In this document: piece after piece, positions 51,758 through 61,708 of the stretch
Position numbering within the stretch: position 1 is the stretch's first letter
How the letters are laid out: every line of letters begins with the position of its first letter
Made by a program: the position numbers and the translations under genes
The notes under the pieces: generated by a model
What the model saw: only the letters and a program-made list of their open reading frames with translations
Told to the model about the DNA's origin: nothing
The model's database searches: none
Assembly: GCF_029909975.1 (NCBI RefSeq)
Contig: NZ_CP094516.1
Coordinates: 1,488,001-1,552,000 of the forward strand
DNA: 64,000 nt
Source: Bradyrhizobium sp. ISRA430
GTDB taxonomy: Bacteria; Pseudomonadota; Alphaproteobacteria; Rhizobiales; Xanthobacteraceae
Direction: 5' to 3'

Positions 51758-53728
51758 ATGAGACGAATCCTGATCGGCCTGATCGCCCTCGCCGTGCTGG
51801 CCGCAGGCGGATGGCTCGGTTTCAATCTCTACGTCCAGCACCGCGCCACGGCCGAGGTCGAGGCGATGTTTGATCAGATCCGCGCCCGCGGGGCTAAGGC
51901 GAGCCACGGCAGAATGGCGTTCGACCTCGCGACGCGGACGCTCACGATCGAGGACATCGCCATCGAGCCCGGTCAGCAGCCGCAGGCCCATGTCAGGATC
52001 GCGAGCCTCAGGGGCACCGGCGTCCGCCGGATCGACGAGACGCGCGTCTCCGCGGACAGTATCGAGATCGCCGGCCTGGACGTCGCGCTGGAGGATTTCG
52101 GCGCAGCGAAGCTGAAGGCGACCTACAAGATACCTCAAATCACGCTGCGGGATTATTCCGGCCCCGTTCGCGTCCAAGGTGCACCGGCGTCGGACTCACT
52201 CGTCGACATGTACCGGTTTGTGCTCGAGCAATATGCAGCCATTACGGCGTCCTCGGTCGTCGCCCCCACCCTCACCGTCTCTGTCGATGCCGGCAACGGC
52301 GCGGGCGGCAGCGGCGACATCGTCTATTCGGGCCTGGAAATCCAGAACCTCGGCGAGGGCAAGATCGATGCGATGAAGGCGGACCATGCGACCTTCACGT
52401 TCAACGTGCCGCAGCCGGGCAAGCAGAACAAGCTGACCGGCGAGCTCTCAACCATCCTCATCAATGATTTCGACTCGACGGCGATCGCCGCGGCACTCGA
52501 TCCGCAGAAGACAAGTGACGACAGCTATCATCGCGTCTACCGGCAAGTCTCGACCGGTCCCTATGTGGTGACGTCGACCCAGGGCGTGCGGATGCAGATC
52601 GACGGGGTCGCCGTCGACGACATCGCGGTCCAGCCGTCGAAATTCCGGCCGGCCGAGATCTTCGCTTTGGTGTCGGCCGATCGGTCGACCCCGCCCACGC
52701 CGGCGCAGTCGCGCGACATGCTGGAGAAGCTCGCTGGCTTCTATGAGGGCCTTCGGGTCGGCAAGATCGAGATCGGCAACCTGTCGATGGCGACGCCGCA
52801 GGGGACGCCGAAGATCAAGACGATCAGATACCAGCAGGGCGAGCTCGCGATCGAGGGCGTCGATACGCCGTCCCCGCAGGGGCAGTTCAAGATGGAGCGC
52901 TTCGCGCTCAAATCGTTCAGTGCGGCTAATCTGATGCGCTGGGCGGCGAACGTCGCCAATCCGGGACAAGCGCCCTCGCCGGACCAGATGCTGGCCCTGT
53001 TCTGGGTGCTCGAAGGCGCCGAGATCAAGGGCGTGGTCTCGCCCTACAAGAACGCGCGGCAGCTCGTCACCATCGATACGATCAGCCTGAACTGGGGGCA
53101 CTTGATCGGATCGATCCCGAGCAAGGCCAATCTGGTCGTGAAGATGGTCGCTCCGACCGATCCGGCCAACCCAAGGCAGATGCCGCTGACCATGGCCGGC
53201 ATCGACAAGCTCGCGATAGACCTCGATGTCGGCGCCGCCTGGACAGAAACTTCAAGCAGTTTCGCTCTCGCGCCGGCCACCATCGATCTCGGCAACCTCG
53301 CCAAGGCGCAGGCCCGCGTCGCGCTCGGCAACGTGCCACGCAGCGTGTTCACGTCCGATCTGACGCAGGCCATAGCCCAGGCGGGCGAGATCGAGGCCGG
53401 CACGGTGGAGTTCAGCTTGCACGACAATGGCATCGTCGATCTCGCGGTCGCGCAATTCGCGCGCACGCAAAATGTCGGCCGCGACGCCGCGCGGCAGGCG
53501 ATCATCGACGGTATCAAGGCGCAGCGCGGACAGGTCGCCGCCGCCAACCCCGATGCAGGCGCGGCGGTGGACGCGATCGCGAGCTTCGTCCAGACGCCCG
53601 GCCAGACGCTTGCGCTCAAGCTGACGCCGCTCGGCAAGGTGCCAGTGCTTCAGCTCATCGAGCTCCTGAAGACCGAGCCGATCGTCGCGCTGGCGCAATT
53701 CCGGATCGAGGCGTCGACGGGGATGTGA
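51758..53728 (+). CDS. AsmA-like / DUF945-like envelope protein of unknown function
   Basis: Protein of 656 residues with one N-terminal membrane anchor (ILIGLIALAVLAAGGWLGFNLYV) and a long periplasmic region made of beta-strand-rich repeats, as in AsmA or YdgA (DUF945) proteins. Recurrent features are LTIEDIAIEPG, IEIAGLDVALEDFG and VGKIEIGNLSM, alternating with short loops. No enzyme motif is seen. GGAG precedes the ATG. It is divergent from the malic enzyme gene. Confidence 0.65.
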   Translation: MRRILIGLIALAVLAAGGWLGFNLYVQHRATAEVEAMFDQIRARGAKASHGRMAFDLATRTLTIEDIAIEPGQQPQAHVRIASLRGTGVRRIDETRVSADSIEIAGLDVALEDFGAAKLKATYKIPQITLRDYSGPVRVQGAPASDSLVDMYRFVLEQYAAITASSVVAPTLTVSVDAGNGAGGSGDIVYSGLEIQNLGEGKIDAMKADHATFTFNVPQPGKQNKLTGELSTILINDFDSTAIAAALDPQKTSDDSYHRVYRQVSTGPYVVTSTQGVRMQIDGVAVDDIAVQPSKFRPAEIFALVSADRSTPPTPAQSRDMLEKLAGFYEGLRVGKIEIGNLSMATPQGTPKIKTIRYQQGELAIEGVDTPSPQGQFKMERFALKSFSAANLMRWAANVANPGQAPSPDQMLALFWVLEGAEIKGVVSPYKNARQLVTIDTISLNWGHLIGSIPSKANLVVKMVAPTDPANPRQMPLTMAGIDKLAIDLDVGAAWTETSSSFALAPATIDLGNLAKAQARVALGNVPRSVFTSDLTQAIAQAGEIEAGTVEFSLHDNGIVDLAVAQFARTQNVGRDAARQAIIDGIKAQRGQVAAANPDAGAAVDAIASFVQTPGQTLALKLTPLGKVPVLQLIELLKTEPIVALAQFRIEASTGM

Positions 53729-53746
53729 GCTACAACGGCGGTGCGC

Positions 53747-53958
53747 TTGCTCCCTCGCTCCGCTCTTACGGGCAGAGGGTTGGGCCGCCCTGCAAATTCG
53801 ATGAGAGTTGGACTCGCGAACGGTCCTCGTTCTCTGTCATTGCGAGCGCAGCGAAGCAATCCAGAATCTTTCCGCGGAGAGACTCTGGATTGCTTCGCTG
53901 CGCTCGCAATGACGATGTGGATGCGGCCTCTCCCCGCACGCGGGGAAAGGCGAAGCAA
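53747..53958. repeat. Dispersed intergenic repeat, copy 3, interrupted by a palindrome
   Basis: The outer blocks (TGCTCCCTCGCTCCGCTCTTACGGG at left split over 53749-53773 and CTCTCCCCGCACGCGGGGAAAGG at right) belong to the family at 5769 and 49009. The centre of those copies is replaced by a 78-base palindromic element. This is a nested repeat arrangement. Confidence 0.75.
53836..53913. repeat. Perfect palindromic repeat, GTCATTGCGAG family
   Basis: Two 30-base arms (53836-53865 and 53884-53913) are exact reverse complements separated by 18 bases that contain CCGCGG. The same arm sequence type occurs at 38367-38487. If transcribed it would form a long hairpin. Confidence 0.88.
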
Positions 53959-53960
53959 CG

Positions 53961-55733
53961 TCACTTCTGCGGCAGGTTGACCCGGATGTGCAGTTCGCGG
54001 AGCTGCTTGGTCGTGGCTTCCGAGGGCGCGCCCATCAGGAGGTCCATGGCCTGCTGGTTCATCGGGAACAGCGAGATCTCGCGCAGGTTCGTGGTGCCGC
54101 ACAGTAGCATGACGATGCGATCGACGCCCGCCGCCATGCCACCATGCGGCGGCGCGCCATACTGGAAGGCGCGGTACATGCCGCCGAAGCGATCGACCAC
54201 TTCCTGCTCGCCATAGCCGGCGATCTCGAACGCCTTCACCATCGCTTCCGGCACGTGGTTGCGGATACCGCCCGAGGCGATCTCGTAGCCGTTGCAGGTG
54301 ATGTCGTACTGGAACGCCTTGATGGTCAGCGGGTCCTGGCCCTTCAGCGCTTGCAGACCGCCTTGCGGCATCGAGAACGGGTTGTGGGAGAAATCGACCT
54401 TCTTATCGTCCTCGTTGTACTCGTACATCGGGAAGTCGACGATCCAGGCGAGCTCGAACCGCTCCTTGTCGGTGAGGTTCAGCTCTTCGCCGACCTTGTT
54501 GCGGGCAAGGCCTGAAAACTTCCAGAACTTGTCGGGATCGCCGGCGACGAAGAAGGCGGCATCGCCTTCCTTGACGCCGAGCTGCGCGCGAATCGCGGCC
54601 GTGCGCTCCGGCCCGATATTGTTCGCCAGGGGACCCGCACCCTCGCCGCCCTCGCGCCACATGATGTAGCCGAGGCCGGGCTGGCCCTCGCCTTGCGCCC
54701 ACGAATTCATGCGGTCACAGAACGCACGCGAGCCGCCGCCCGCGGCCGGGATCGCCCAGACCTGGTTCTTGGGGTCTTCGAGCATGCGCGCAAAGACCTT
54801 GAAGCCGGAGCCGCGGAAGTGCTCGGAGACGTCCTGCATCTCGATCGGGTTGCGCAGGTCCGGCTTGTCGCTGCCGTATTTGCGCAAGGCCTCGGCGAAC
54901 GGAATCCGCCGCCAGCCCTTGGTCACCGGCTTGCCCTTGGCGAACTCCTCGAACACGCCGGTGATCACCGGCTCCATCGCCGCGAAGACGTCGTCCTGCG
55001 TGACGAAGCTCATCTCCACGTCGAGCTGATAAAATTCGCCCGGCAGGCGGTCGGCGCGCGGGTCCTCGTCGCGGAAGCACGGCGCGATCTGGAAGTAGCG
55101 GTCGAAGCCGCTCATCATCAGGAGCTGCTTGTACTGCTGCGGCGCCTGCGGCAACGCGTAGAACTTACCGGGATGGATGCGCGAGGGCACCAGGAAGTCG
55201 CGCGCGCCTTCCGGCGAGGACGCGGTCAGGATCGGGGTGTTGAACTCGAAGAACCCCTGATCCTTCATGCGCCGGCGCATGGAATCGATGATCGCGACGC
55301 GCGTCATGATGTTCTGGTGCAGCTTCTCACGACGCAGGTCGAGGAAGCGGTATTTCAGCCTGATGTCCTCAGGATATTCCTGGTCGCCGAACACCGGCAG
55401 CGGCAGATCGCCGGCCGGGCCGAGCACCTCGATCTCGCTGACGTAAACTTCGACCTTGCCGGTCGCGAGGTCGTCATTGTCGGTGCCCTCGGGCCGGCGG
55501 CGAACCTTGCCGTCCATGCGCACCACGAATTCCGAGCGCAGCTTCTCGGCGAGCGAAAACGCCGGCGAGTCCGGGTCGACCACGCACTGGGTCAGGCCGT
55601 AATGGTCGCGCAGGTCGATGAACAGCACGCCGCCATGGTCGCGAACGCGATGGACCCAGCCTGAGAGGCGGATCGTCTCGCCGATGTGGCTCTCGCGGAG
55701 CGCGCCGCATGTATGTGACCGGTAGCGATGCAT
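53961..55733 (-). CDS. aspS: Aspartyl-tRNA synthetase, probably non-discriminating
   Basis: Protein of 590 residues. The N-terminal OB-fold anticodon domain has [26 protein letters not shown] near 24-49. The class II catalytic core shows motif 2 [24 protein letters not shown] near 220 and motif 3 [11 protein letters not shown] near 535, with the bacterial insertion domain between. A His rather than Leu in RDHGG is the signature of AspRS that also charges tRNA-Asn. Start ATG 55733. Divergent from selO. Confidence 0.96.
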   Translation of the reverse strand: MHRYRSHTCGALRESHIGETIRLSGWVHRVRDHGGVLFIDLRDHYGLTQCVVDPDSPAFSLAEKLRSEFVVRMDGKVRRRPEGTDNDDLATGKVEVYVSEIEVLGPAGDLPLPVFGDQEYPEDIRLKYRFLDLRREKLHQNIMTRVAIIDSMRRRMKDQGFFEFNTPILTASSPEGARDFLVPSRIHPGKFYALPQAPQQYKQLLMMSGFDRYFQIAPCFRDEDPRADRLPGEFYQLDVEMSFVTQDDVFAAMEPVITGVFEEFAKGKPVTKGWRRIPFAEALRKYGSDKPDLRNPIEMQDVSEHFRGSGFKVFARMLEDPKNQVWAIPAAGGGSRAFCDRMNSWAQGEGQPGLGYIMWREGGEGAGPLANNIGPERTAAIRAQLGVKEGDAAFFVAGDPDKFWKFSGLARNKVGEELNLTDKERFELAWIVDFPMYEYNEDDKKVDFSHNPFSMPQGGLQALKGQDPLTIKAFQYDITCNGYEIASGGIRNHVPEAMVKAFEIAGYGEQEVVDRFGGMYRAFQYGAPPHGGMAAGVDRIVMLLCGTTNLREISLFPMNQQAMDLLMGAPSEATTKQLRELHIRVNLPQK

Positions 55734-55927
55734 GGTCGTCCCAAAATCAATGTCGGAGGATCGAATCGGACGGCCAAAAGGCCGGTCCGAAGTTGCGGCA
55801 GGGTTTACCCGACGAGGCCGGGGGCGGCAACCAAGGGAACGGCCTGTTTTGGGCCCGGAACGTCCATTTTTGGCCCATCAGGGCACAAGCCTTTGCCGAT
55901 CGGCGTTCCGAGCCTATCTTTAAGGCC

Positions 55928-57406
55928 ATGACGGTGCATTTCCCCTTCCAGAATTCCTATTCGGCGCTGCCGGACACGTTCTTTGCCCGCGTCGCGCCGA
56001 CGCCCGTCGCCGCGCCCCGGCTGATCAAGCTGAACCGGCCGCTGGCGGTCCAGCTCGGGCTCGATCCCGATATCCTGGAGACCCCCGAAGGCGCCGAAAT
56101 CCTGGCCGGCAAGACGGTTCCACCGGGCGCCGACCCCATCGCCATGGCGTATGCCGGCCACCAGTTCGGGCAGTTCGTGCCCCAGCTCGGCGACGGAAGG
56201 GCAATCCTGCTCGGCGAGGTCATCGACAAGGACGGCGTCCGCCGCGACATCCAGCTCAAGGGGTCAGGTCCCACTCCGTTCTCCCGCCGCGGCGACGGCC
56301 GCGCCGCGCTCGGTCCGGTGCTGCGCGAGTACATCGTGAGCGAAGCCATGTTCGCGCTGGGCATTCCGACCACGCGCTCGCTTGCTGCTGTTGTCACCGG
56401 CGAGCACGTGCTGCGCGAAACCGCGCTCCCGGGCGCAGTGCTGACGCGCATTGCAGCGAGCCACATCCGCGTCGGCACCTTCCAGTTTTTTGCCGTCCGC
56501 CGCGACACCGACGCGGTCCGCAAGCTCGCCGATCACGTCATCGCCCGCCACTATCCGGAGCTGCTCGGTGCCGAGCGGCCCTATCATGCGCTGCTCGCCG
56601 GCGTCGTGGCGCGCCAGGCCGATCTCGTCGCGCGCTGGCTGCTGGTCGGCTTCATCCACGGCGTCATGAACACCGACAACACCTCGATCTCCGGCGAGAC
56701 CATCGACTACGGCCCCTGCGCCTTCATGGATGCCTACGATCCCGCACAGGTGTTTTCCTCGATCGACGAGATGGGCCGCTACGCCTATGCCAACCAGCCG
56801 CGCATCGCACTGTGGAATCTGACTCGCCTGGCCGAATGCCTGCTGCCGCTGTTCTCCGACGACCAGGAGAAGGCGATCGAACAAGCGCAGGACATTCTCG
56901 GCGCGTTCCCCGACATCTTCAGCAAGGCCTATCAGGCGGGCCTGCGCAGAAAGGTCGGCCTGTTCACTGAGGGCGACGGCGACGACGCGCTCATCCAGGA
57001 CCTGCTCGACGCCATGGCGAAGAACCAGGCCGACTTCACCCTCACCTTCCGCCGGCTCGGCGATGCCGCAGGTGACGAAGCCGGCCTTGCCGACGTCCGC
57101 GCGCAATTCATGGACCCGTCGGCTTTCGACGACTGGGCCAAGCGCTGGCGCGAGCGCATCGCCTTGGAGCCGCAGACACCGGCCGAGCGACAAGCCGCCA
57201 TGCATGCGGTCAACCCCGCCTTTATCCCGCGCAACCACCGCGTCGAGGCCGTGATTCAGGCGGCGATGAACAACGACGATTACGCGCCGTTCGAGGAATT
57301 GGTGAAGGTGCTGGCGAAGCCGTACGGCGATCAGCCGGAGTACGCTGCCTATCAAGATCCTCCGCTGCCGGATCAGCGAGTGCTGCGGACGTTCTGCGGG
57401 ACGTGA
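55928..57406 (+). CDS. selO: Protein adenylyltransferase SelO
   Basis: Protein of 492 residues of the YdiU/SelO pseudokinase family: [23 protein letters not shown] near 75-97, [33 protein letters not shown] near 108-140, [24 protein letters not shown] near 240-263. It transfers AMP from ATP to Ser/Thr/Tyr of target proteins, with roles in redox response. The C-terminus ends TFCGT, with the Cys near the end as in other alphaproteobacterial forms. The frame is open upstream, but similarity starts at ATG 55928. Confidence 0.93.
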   Translation: MTVHFPFQNSYSALPDTFFARVAPTPVAAPRLIKLNRPLAVQLGLDPDILETPEGAEILAGKTVPPGADPIAMAYAGHQFGQFVPQLGDGRAILLGEVIDKDGVRRDIQLKGSGPTPFSRRGDGRAALGPVLREYIVSEAMFALGIPTTRSLAAVVTGEHVLRETALPGAVLTRIAASHIRVGTFQFFAVRRDTDAVRKLADHVIARHYPELLGAERPYHALLAGVVARQADLVARWLLVGFIHGVMNTDNTSISGETIDYGPCAFMDAYDPAQVFSSIDEMGRYAYANQPRIALWNLTRLAECLLPLFSDDQEKAIEQAQDILGAFPDIFSKAYQAGLRRKVGLFTEGDGDDALIQDLLDAMAKNQADFTLTFRRLGDAAGDEAGLADVRAQFMDPSAFDDWAKRWRERIALEPQTPAERQAAMHAVNPAFIPRNHRVEAVIQAAMNNDDYAPFEELVKVLAKPYGDQPEYAAYQDPPLPDQRVLRTFCGT

Positions 57407-57633
57407 GGTTGGTTCGGCTTCGTGCGCTGCTTGAGGCTGGCGTTCGTCGCGTGCTCGCGCGATCGGCTCGATGCCGCAGCGCGAGACGACCCGGTTGACC
57501 GCATCTGCCGTTCTGCCCAACAATTTGCGGCGTCGGCAACCACTGTCATCAAACTGAAACACTCTCACTCTAACCGGCTGGCGGGCCGTCTTGCCGGAGG
57601 CGACCGTCCTCCCAGAGACCTGACACGCGCGCC

Positions 57634-58482
57634 ATGCCCTTCAAATTCATCCACCTCACCGACACGCATCTCGCGGGCCCGGGACTGAAGCTCTATGGGC
57701 TCGACCCGCGCGCCCGGCTGGATGCCGCCATCGCCGACATCAACCAGCACCAGTCCGACGCCGCGTTTGCGGTCGTGACCGGCGACCTCACCCATTGGGG
57801 TGAGCCTGCGTCCTACGCCAATTTTGCCGAGGCGATGGCCGCGCTCAAAATTCCCTACATCGCCATGGTCGGCAATCACGACCGCCGCGTCGCCTGCCTC
57901 GACGGCCTGAAGGCGGCGCCGCGCGATCCCAACGGCTTCGTGCAGGGGACGCGGACCACCGAGCACGGCCTGTTCGTCTTCCTCGATACGCTGGACGAGA
58001 CCAGCCATGCGGGCGAGATGTGCGCAAAGCGCCTGGGCTGGCTCGCGAACACGCTTGCCGCCGCGCCCGCCGACATGCCGTTCGTCGTGTTCATGCATCA
58101 CCCGCCCTTCCCGGTCGGCGTGCACGCAATGGACGAGATCGCACTGGCGCAGAGCGCGGAGTTTGCCGAGGTGATCGCGCCTTATCGCGCGCGCATTCGC
58201 CACCTCTTCTTCGGCCATGTTCACCGGCCGATTTTCGGCAGCTATGGCAAGATCCCATTTTCGACGCTGCGTGGCACCAACCACCAGGTCTGGTTCGAAC
58301 TCAATCCGAACGCTCCGCATCTGGCGAGCCACGAACCGCCGGCCTATGGCGTGGTGCTGATCGACCAGGAGAACGTGGTCGTGCACAGCCACGACTTCCT
58401 CGATACCAGTCTGCGCTTCCCCTTCGCCGCCCCGGCGGGAATGGAGGACCGCGACTATGCGCTCAACTTCGTGGCGCGGTGA
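57634..58482 (+). CDS. Metallophosphoesterase (GpdQ/CpdA-like phosphodiesterase)
   Basis: Protein of 282 residues with all calcineurin-like metal motifs: LTDTHL near 8, GDLTHWG near 50, GNHDRR near 81, HHPPF near 150 and GHVHRP near 190. GpdQ-type enzymes hydrolyse glycerophosphodiesters, CpdA cyclic AMP. Because the next genes encode a Ugp-like importer, glycerophosphodiester cleavage is the better guess. Stop at 58482 and next start at 58484 are nearly overlapping. Confidence 0.87.
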   Translation: MPFKFIHLTDTHLAGPGLKLYGLDPRARLDAAIADINQHQSDAAFAVVTGDLTHWGEPASYANFAEAMAALKIPYIAMVGNHDRRVACLDGLKAAPRDPNGFVQGTRTTEHGLFVFLDTLDETSHAGEMCAKRLGWLANTLAAAPADMPFVVFMHHPPFPVGVHAMDEIALAQSAEFAEVIAPYRARIRHLFFGHVHRPIFGSYGKIPFSTLRGTNHQVWFELNPNAPHLASHEPPAYGVVLIDQENVVVHSHDFLDTSLRFPFAAPAGMEDRDYALNFVAR

Positions 58483-58483
58483 G

Positions 58484-59434
58484 ATGAGCCTCGCTGAACC
58501 CGCGGCTCTCCCGGTCGCGACCTCGGCGCCGCCGCGACGACATGCTCTCGGGAGACTTGCCGCCAGTCTCAAGGCCTCGCTGCCGGCGTATCTCCTGCTA
58601 CTGCCGTCACTGGTCTTTCTCGCGCTGTTCACCTATGGCGCGATGGGACGCGTATTCGTCGATGCACTCTACCAGCGCACCACGCCGAAAGCGCCGGTTC
58701 GCTTCGTCGGCCTCGACAACATCAGCGCGGTGCTCGCTGATCCCTCCTTCACCGGTGCGGTCGTCAACAACCTTGTCTACGCCGTCGGCACCGCGATCCC
58801 CAGCATCGGGCTCGCATTGCTGTTCGCGCTGGCGCTCTCGCGCACCAACGCGGTGACCAGCGCACTGCGCGTCGCGCTGTTCCTGCCGGTGCTGATCCCG
58901 ATGGTTGCGGCGTCGGCGCTGTTCCTGTTCATCTTCCTGCCCAATGTCGGGCTGCTCGACTACTACATCGGCCGCCTGCTTCCGGTGCTGCCGAACTGGC
59001 TCGGCGATCCCGACATCGCGCTCTACGCGATCATGATCATCACCATCTGGAAGAACGCCGGCTACTACATGCTGTTCTTCCTCGCCGGCCTGCAGGCGGT
59101 GCCCGAGGACGTCATGGAGGCGGCGCATCTCGACGGCGCCGGTCCGTTCATGCGCCTGCGCTACATCATCCTGCCGGAGCTGCGCCCGACCTTCCTGTTC
59201 GTCACGGTGATCGCCACGCTCAATGCGGTGACACAGGTCGACCACGTCTTCGTCATGACCAAGGGCGGCCCATCGAACGCGACCAATCTCGTGCTGTTCT
59301 ACATCTACCAGCAGGCGGTGGAGCATTACGACATCGGCAAGGCTTCCGCGGCGACGCTGCTGACGCTCGCCGCGCTGATGGCGCTGACCGCGCTGTCCTT
59401 CCGGACGCTTGCGAACCGGGAGGGCGGGCCATGA
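58484..59434 (+). CDS. ABC transporter permease, UgpA/MalF-type
   Basis: Protein of 316 residues with six membrane segments after a polar N-terminus, and the cytoplasmic EAA loop EAAHLDGAGPFMRLRYIILPELRPT near 223-246, which docks the ATPase. It forms the importer with the second permease, whose ATG overlaps its stop (ATGA at 59431). ABC family CUT1. Confidence 0.92.
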   Translation: MSLAEPAALPVATSAPPRRHALGRLAASLKASLPAYLLLLPSLVFLALFTYGAMGRVFVDALYQRTTPKAPVRFVGLDNISAVLADPSFTGAVVNNLVYAVGTAIPSIGLALLFALALSRTNAVTSALRVALFLPVLIPMVAASALFLFIFLPNVGLLDYYIGRLLPVLPNWLGDPDIALYAIMIITIWKNAGYYMLFFLAGLQAVPEDVMEAAHLDGAGPFMRLRYIILPELRPTFLFVTVIATLNAVTQVDHVFVMTKGGPSNATNLVLFYIYQQAVEHYDIGKASAATLLTLAALMALTALSFRTLANREGGP

Positions 59435-60300
59435 AGCTGTTCAAGGGTTTGTTCGAGGACGCCCCGCTCGCCACCCGCCGGGAGATCACGCCGAAGCTCG
59501 GCTTCGCACTGACGGTGCTGTTCGCGATCGTCTGGCTGATCCCGTTCCTGTGGATGGTCGTGGCGACGCTGCGCCCCGCTTCCGAGGGCATCAACGCGAT
59601 GGCCGAGCTGATGCCGAGCGTGAAGCCGACGCTGGACAACATCGGGGATGCCTGGGAGATCGGCGATTTCCCGCGCTACTTCCTCAACACCACCTTCATC
59701 TGCACCGGCATCCTCTTGGTGCAGTTCGTCACGATCACGCTGGCAGGCTTCGCGTTTGCGCGCCTCGCCTTCGCCGGCAAGACGCTGATCTTCTATCTGT
59801 TCCTGATGCAGCTCATGCTCGTGCCGGTGCTGCTGATCGTGCCGAACTTGAGGCTCGTGGCGCAGCTCGGCCTCTACGACACGCTCACCGGCGTGATGAT
59901 GCCGTTCTTCGCCTCGGCCTTCGGCACCTTCCTGATGCGACAGGCCTTTGAAGCGATCCCGACCGAGCTCGAGGACGCCGCGCTGATCGACGGCGCCGGT
60001 CTGCTCCAGCGCATCCGCCACATCTACGTGCCGCTGTCGCTGCCGAGCTTCTCCGCCTTCGCCATCATCTCCGTGACCAGCCACTGGAACGACTTCCTGT
60101 GGCCGCTGATGGTGATCAATTCGCCGGACAAGCGGCCGCTCACGGTCGGACTGTCCGTCTTCACCGCCACGGCCGAAGGCACCCAGGCCTGGGGCACGAT
60201 CGCCGCGGGCACGCTGATGGTGATCGCGCCGCTGCTCATCACCTTCCTGATCTTTCAGAAGCGTTTCATCAGCTCTTTCGTCACCTCAGGCATCAAATAG
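59431..60300 (+). CDS. ABC transporter permease, UgpE/MalG-type
   Basis: Protein of 289 residues with six membrane segments and the EAA motif EDAALIDGAGLLQRIRHIYVPLSLP near 184-208. It has the family C-terminus LITFLIFQKRFISSFVTSGIK. Start overlaps the previous stop. The binding-protein gene begins 11 bases later. Confidence 0.93.
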   Translation: MKLFKGLFEDAPLATRREITPKLGFALTVLFAIVWLIPFLWMVVATLRPASEGINAMAELMPSVKPTLDNIGDAWEIGDFPRYFLNTTFICTGILLVQFVTITLAGFAFARLAFAGKTLIFYLFLMQLMLVPVLLIVPNLRLVAQLGLYDTLTGVMMPFFASAFGTFLMRQAFEAIPTELEDAALIDGAGLLQRIRHIYVPLSLPSFSAFAIISVTSHWNDFLWPLMVINSPDKRPLTVGLSVFTATAEGTQAWGTIAAGTLMVIAPLLITFLIFQKRFISSFVTSGIK

Positions 60301-60311
60301 GAGATTTTTCG

Positions 60312-61631
60312 ATGCTGTTCTCCCGCAGGCTCATGCTCGGCCTCGCCATGGCAGGCGCCCTCGCCTTCCCGGCGCTGGCCGAAGGTCCGACCGAGATCGA
60401 CCTGTTCTTCCCGGTCCCCGTCGACGGCAAGCTCGCCCGCGACATGGGCACGCTGATCAAGGAGTTCAACGAGACCCATCCGGACATCAAGGCGACCGCC
60501 GTCTACACCGGCTCCTATGACGACACGCTGATCAAGACCCGCGCCGCGATCAAGGCCGGCAAGCCGCCGGCTGCCGTGATCATGTCGGCCAATTTCCTGC
60601 TCGACATGCAGATCGAGAACGAGCTCACCAATCTCGATTCCCTGATTGCTGCCGACGGCACCACCAAGGAGCAGTTCCTGGGCCAGTTCTTCCCGGCGCT
60701 GCAGGGCAACGCAGTGATCAATCGCTCGGTCTACGGCGTGCCATTCCACAACTCGACGCCGCTGCTCTACATCAACGCCGAGCAGGCCAAGGAAGCCGGG
60801 CTCGACCCGAACAAGCCGCCGCAGACCTGGGCGGAGCTGACCGACTGGGCCAAGAAGCTCACCAGGCGCGAAGGCGACAAGGTCACGCGCTGGGGCATCG
60901 CCATCCCTTGCGCCTATGATTATTGCGGCTGGATGATGGAAACGCTCACCATGTCCAATGGCGGGCGCTACTACAACGAGGAGTTCGGCGGCGAAGTCTA
61001 TTACGATACGCCCTCGATGCTCGGCGCGCTCACCTGGTGGAACGACCTCGTCACCAAGCACAAGGTGCATGCGCCGGGTGCCACGCCCGGTCCGGCCGTA
61101 AGCACCTCCTTCATCTCCGGCAATGCCGCGATGATGATGCTGTCGACGGGCTCGCTGACCTACGTGCGCGACAACGCCAAGTTCGCCTACAAGGTTGCCT
61201 TCATCCCGCGCAACGTCCGCAACGCGGTGCCGATCGGCGGCGCCTCGCTGATCATTCCGGCGGGCCTCGAGGCCGACAAGCAGAAGGCTGCCTGGACGCT
61301 GATCAAGTGGATGACCTCGCCCGAAAAGAGCGCCTGGTGGAGCCGCGCCACCGGCTATTTCGCGCCCAACATGGCCGCCTACAAGACGCCCGATATGATC
61401 GACTTCCTCAGCAAGAACCCGGACGCCAAGACCGCCGTCGAGCAGCTCGATGTCGCAAAGCCCTGGTTCGCGACCTACAAGACGGTGCCGGTGCGCAAGA
61501 CGCTGGAGGATGAGGTGATGCTCGTTCTGAACGGCAAGAAGCAGCCGAAGGAGGCCCTCGCCGCCGCCCAGAAGGCCGCCGACGAGCTGCTCAAGCCGTA
61601 CAACGCCGAGACCTCGCTGAAGCTTCCCTGA
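60312..61631 (+). CDS. ABC transporter extracellular substrate-binding protein, UgpB-like
   Basis: Protein of 439 residues. Signal peptide (RRLMLGLAMAGALAFPALA) and a family 1 binding fold with VPVDGKLARDMGTLIKEFNETHPDI near 31, GVPFHNSTPLLYINAEQAKEAGLDP near 142, and FISGNAAMMMLSTGSLTYV near 271. The closest functional group by motif is UgpB (sn-glycerol-3-phosphate and its diesters). AGGAGA before ATG 60312. The operon ends here with a terminator; no ATPase gene is included. Confidence 0.9.
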   Translation: MLFSRRLMLGLAMAGALAFPALAEGPTEIDLFFPVPVDGKLARDMGTLIKEFNETHPDIKATAVYTGSYDDTLIKTRAAIKAGKPPAAVIMSANFLLDMQIENELTNLDSLIAADGTTKEQFLGQFFPALQGNAVINRSVYGVPFHNSTPLLYINAEQAKEAGLDPNKPPQTWAELTDWAKKLTRREGDKVTRWGIAIPCAYDYCGWMMETLTMSNGGRYYNEEFGGEVYYDTPSMLGALTWWNDLVTKHKVHAPGATPGPAVSTSFISGNAAMMMLSTGSLTYVRDNAKFAYKVAFIPRNVRNAVPIGGASLIIPAGLEADKQKAAWTLIKWMTSPEKSAWWSRATGYFAPNMAAYKTPDMIDFLSKNPDAKTAVEQLDVAKPWFATYKTVPVRKTLEDEVMLVLNGKKQPKEALAAAQKAADELLKPYNAETSLKLP

Positions 61632-61656
61632 GGCCGGTCACATCGCGCAAGCAAGC

Positions 61657-61694
61657 TTCGGCGCCCCGTCATGCGGGGCGCCGAATGCGTTTTC
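61657..61694 (+). terminator. Rho-independent terminator of the importer operon
   Basis: A 12-bp perfect GC-rich stem (61657-61668 with 61674-61685) with a 5-base loop, followed by TGCGTTTT. It lies 26 bases after the binding-protein stop. Confidence 0.82.
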
Positions 61695-61708
61695 GGGAAC
61701 GCGCCCGC

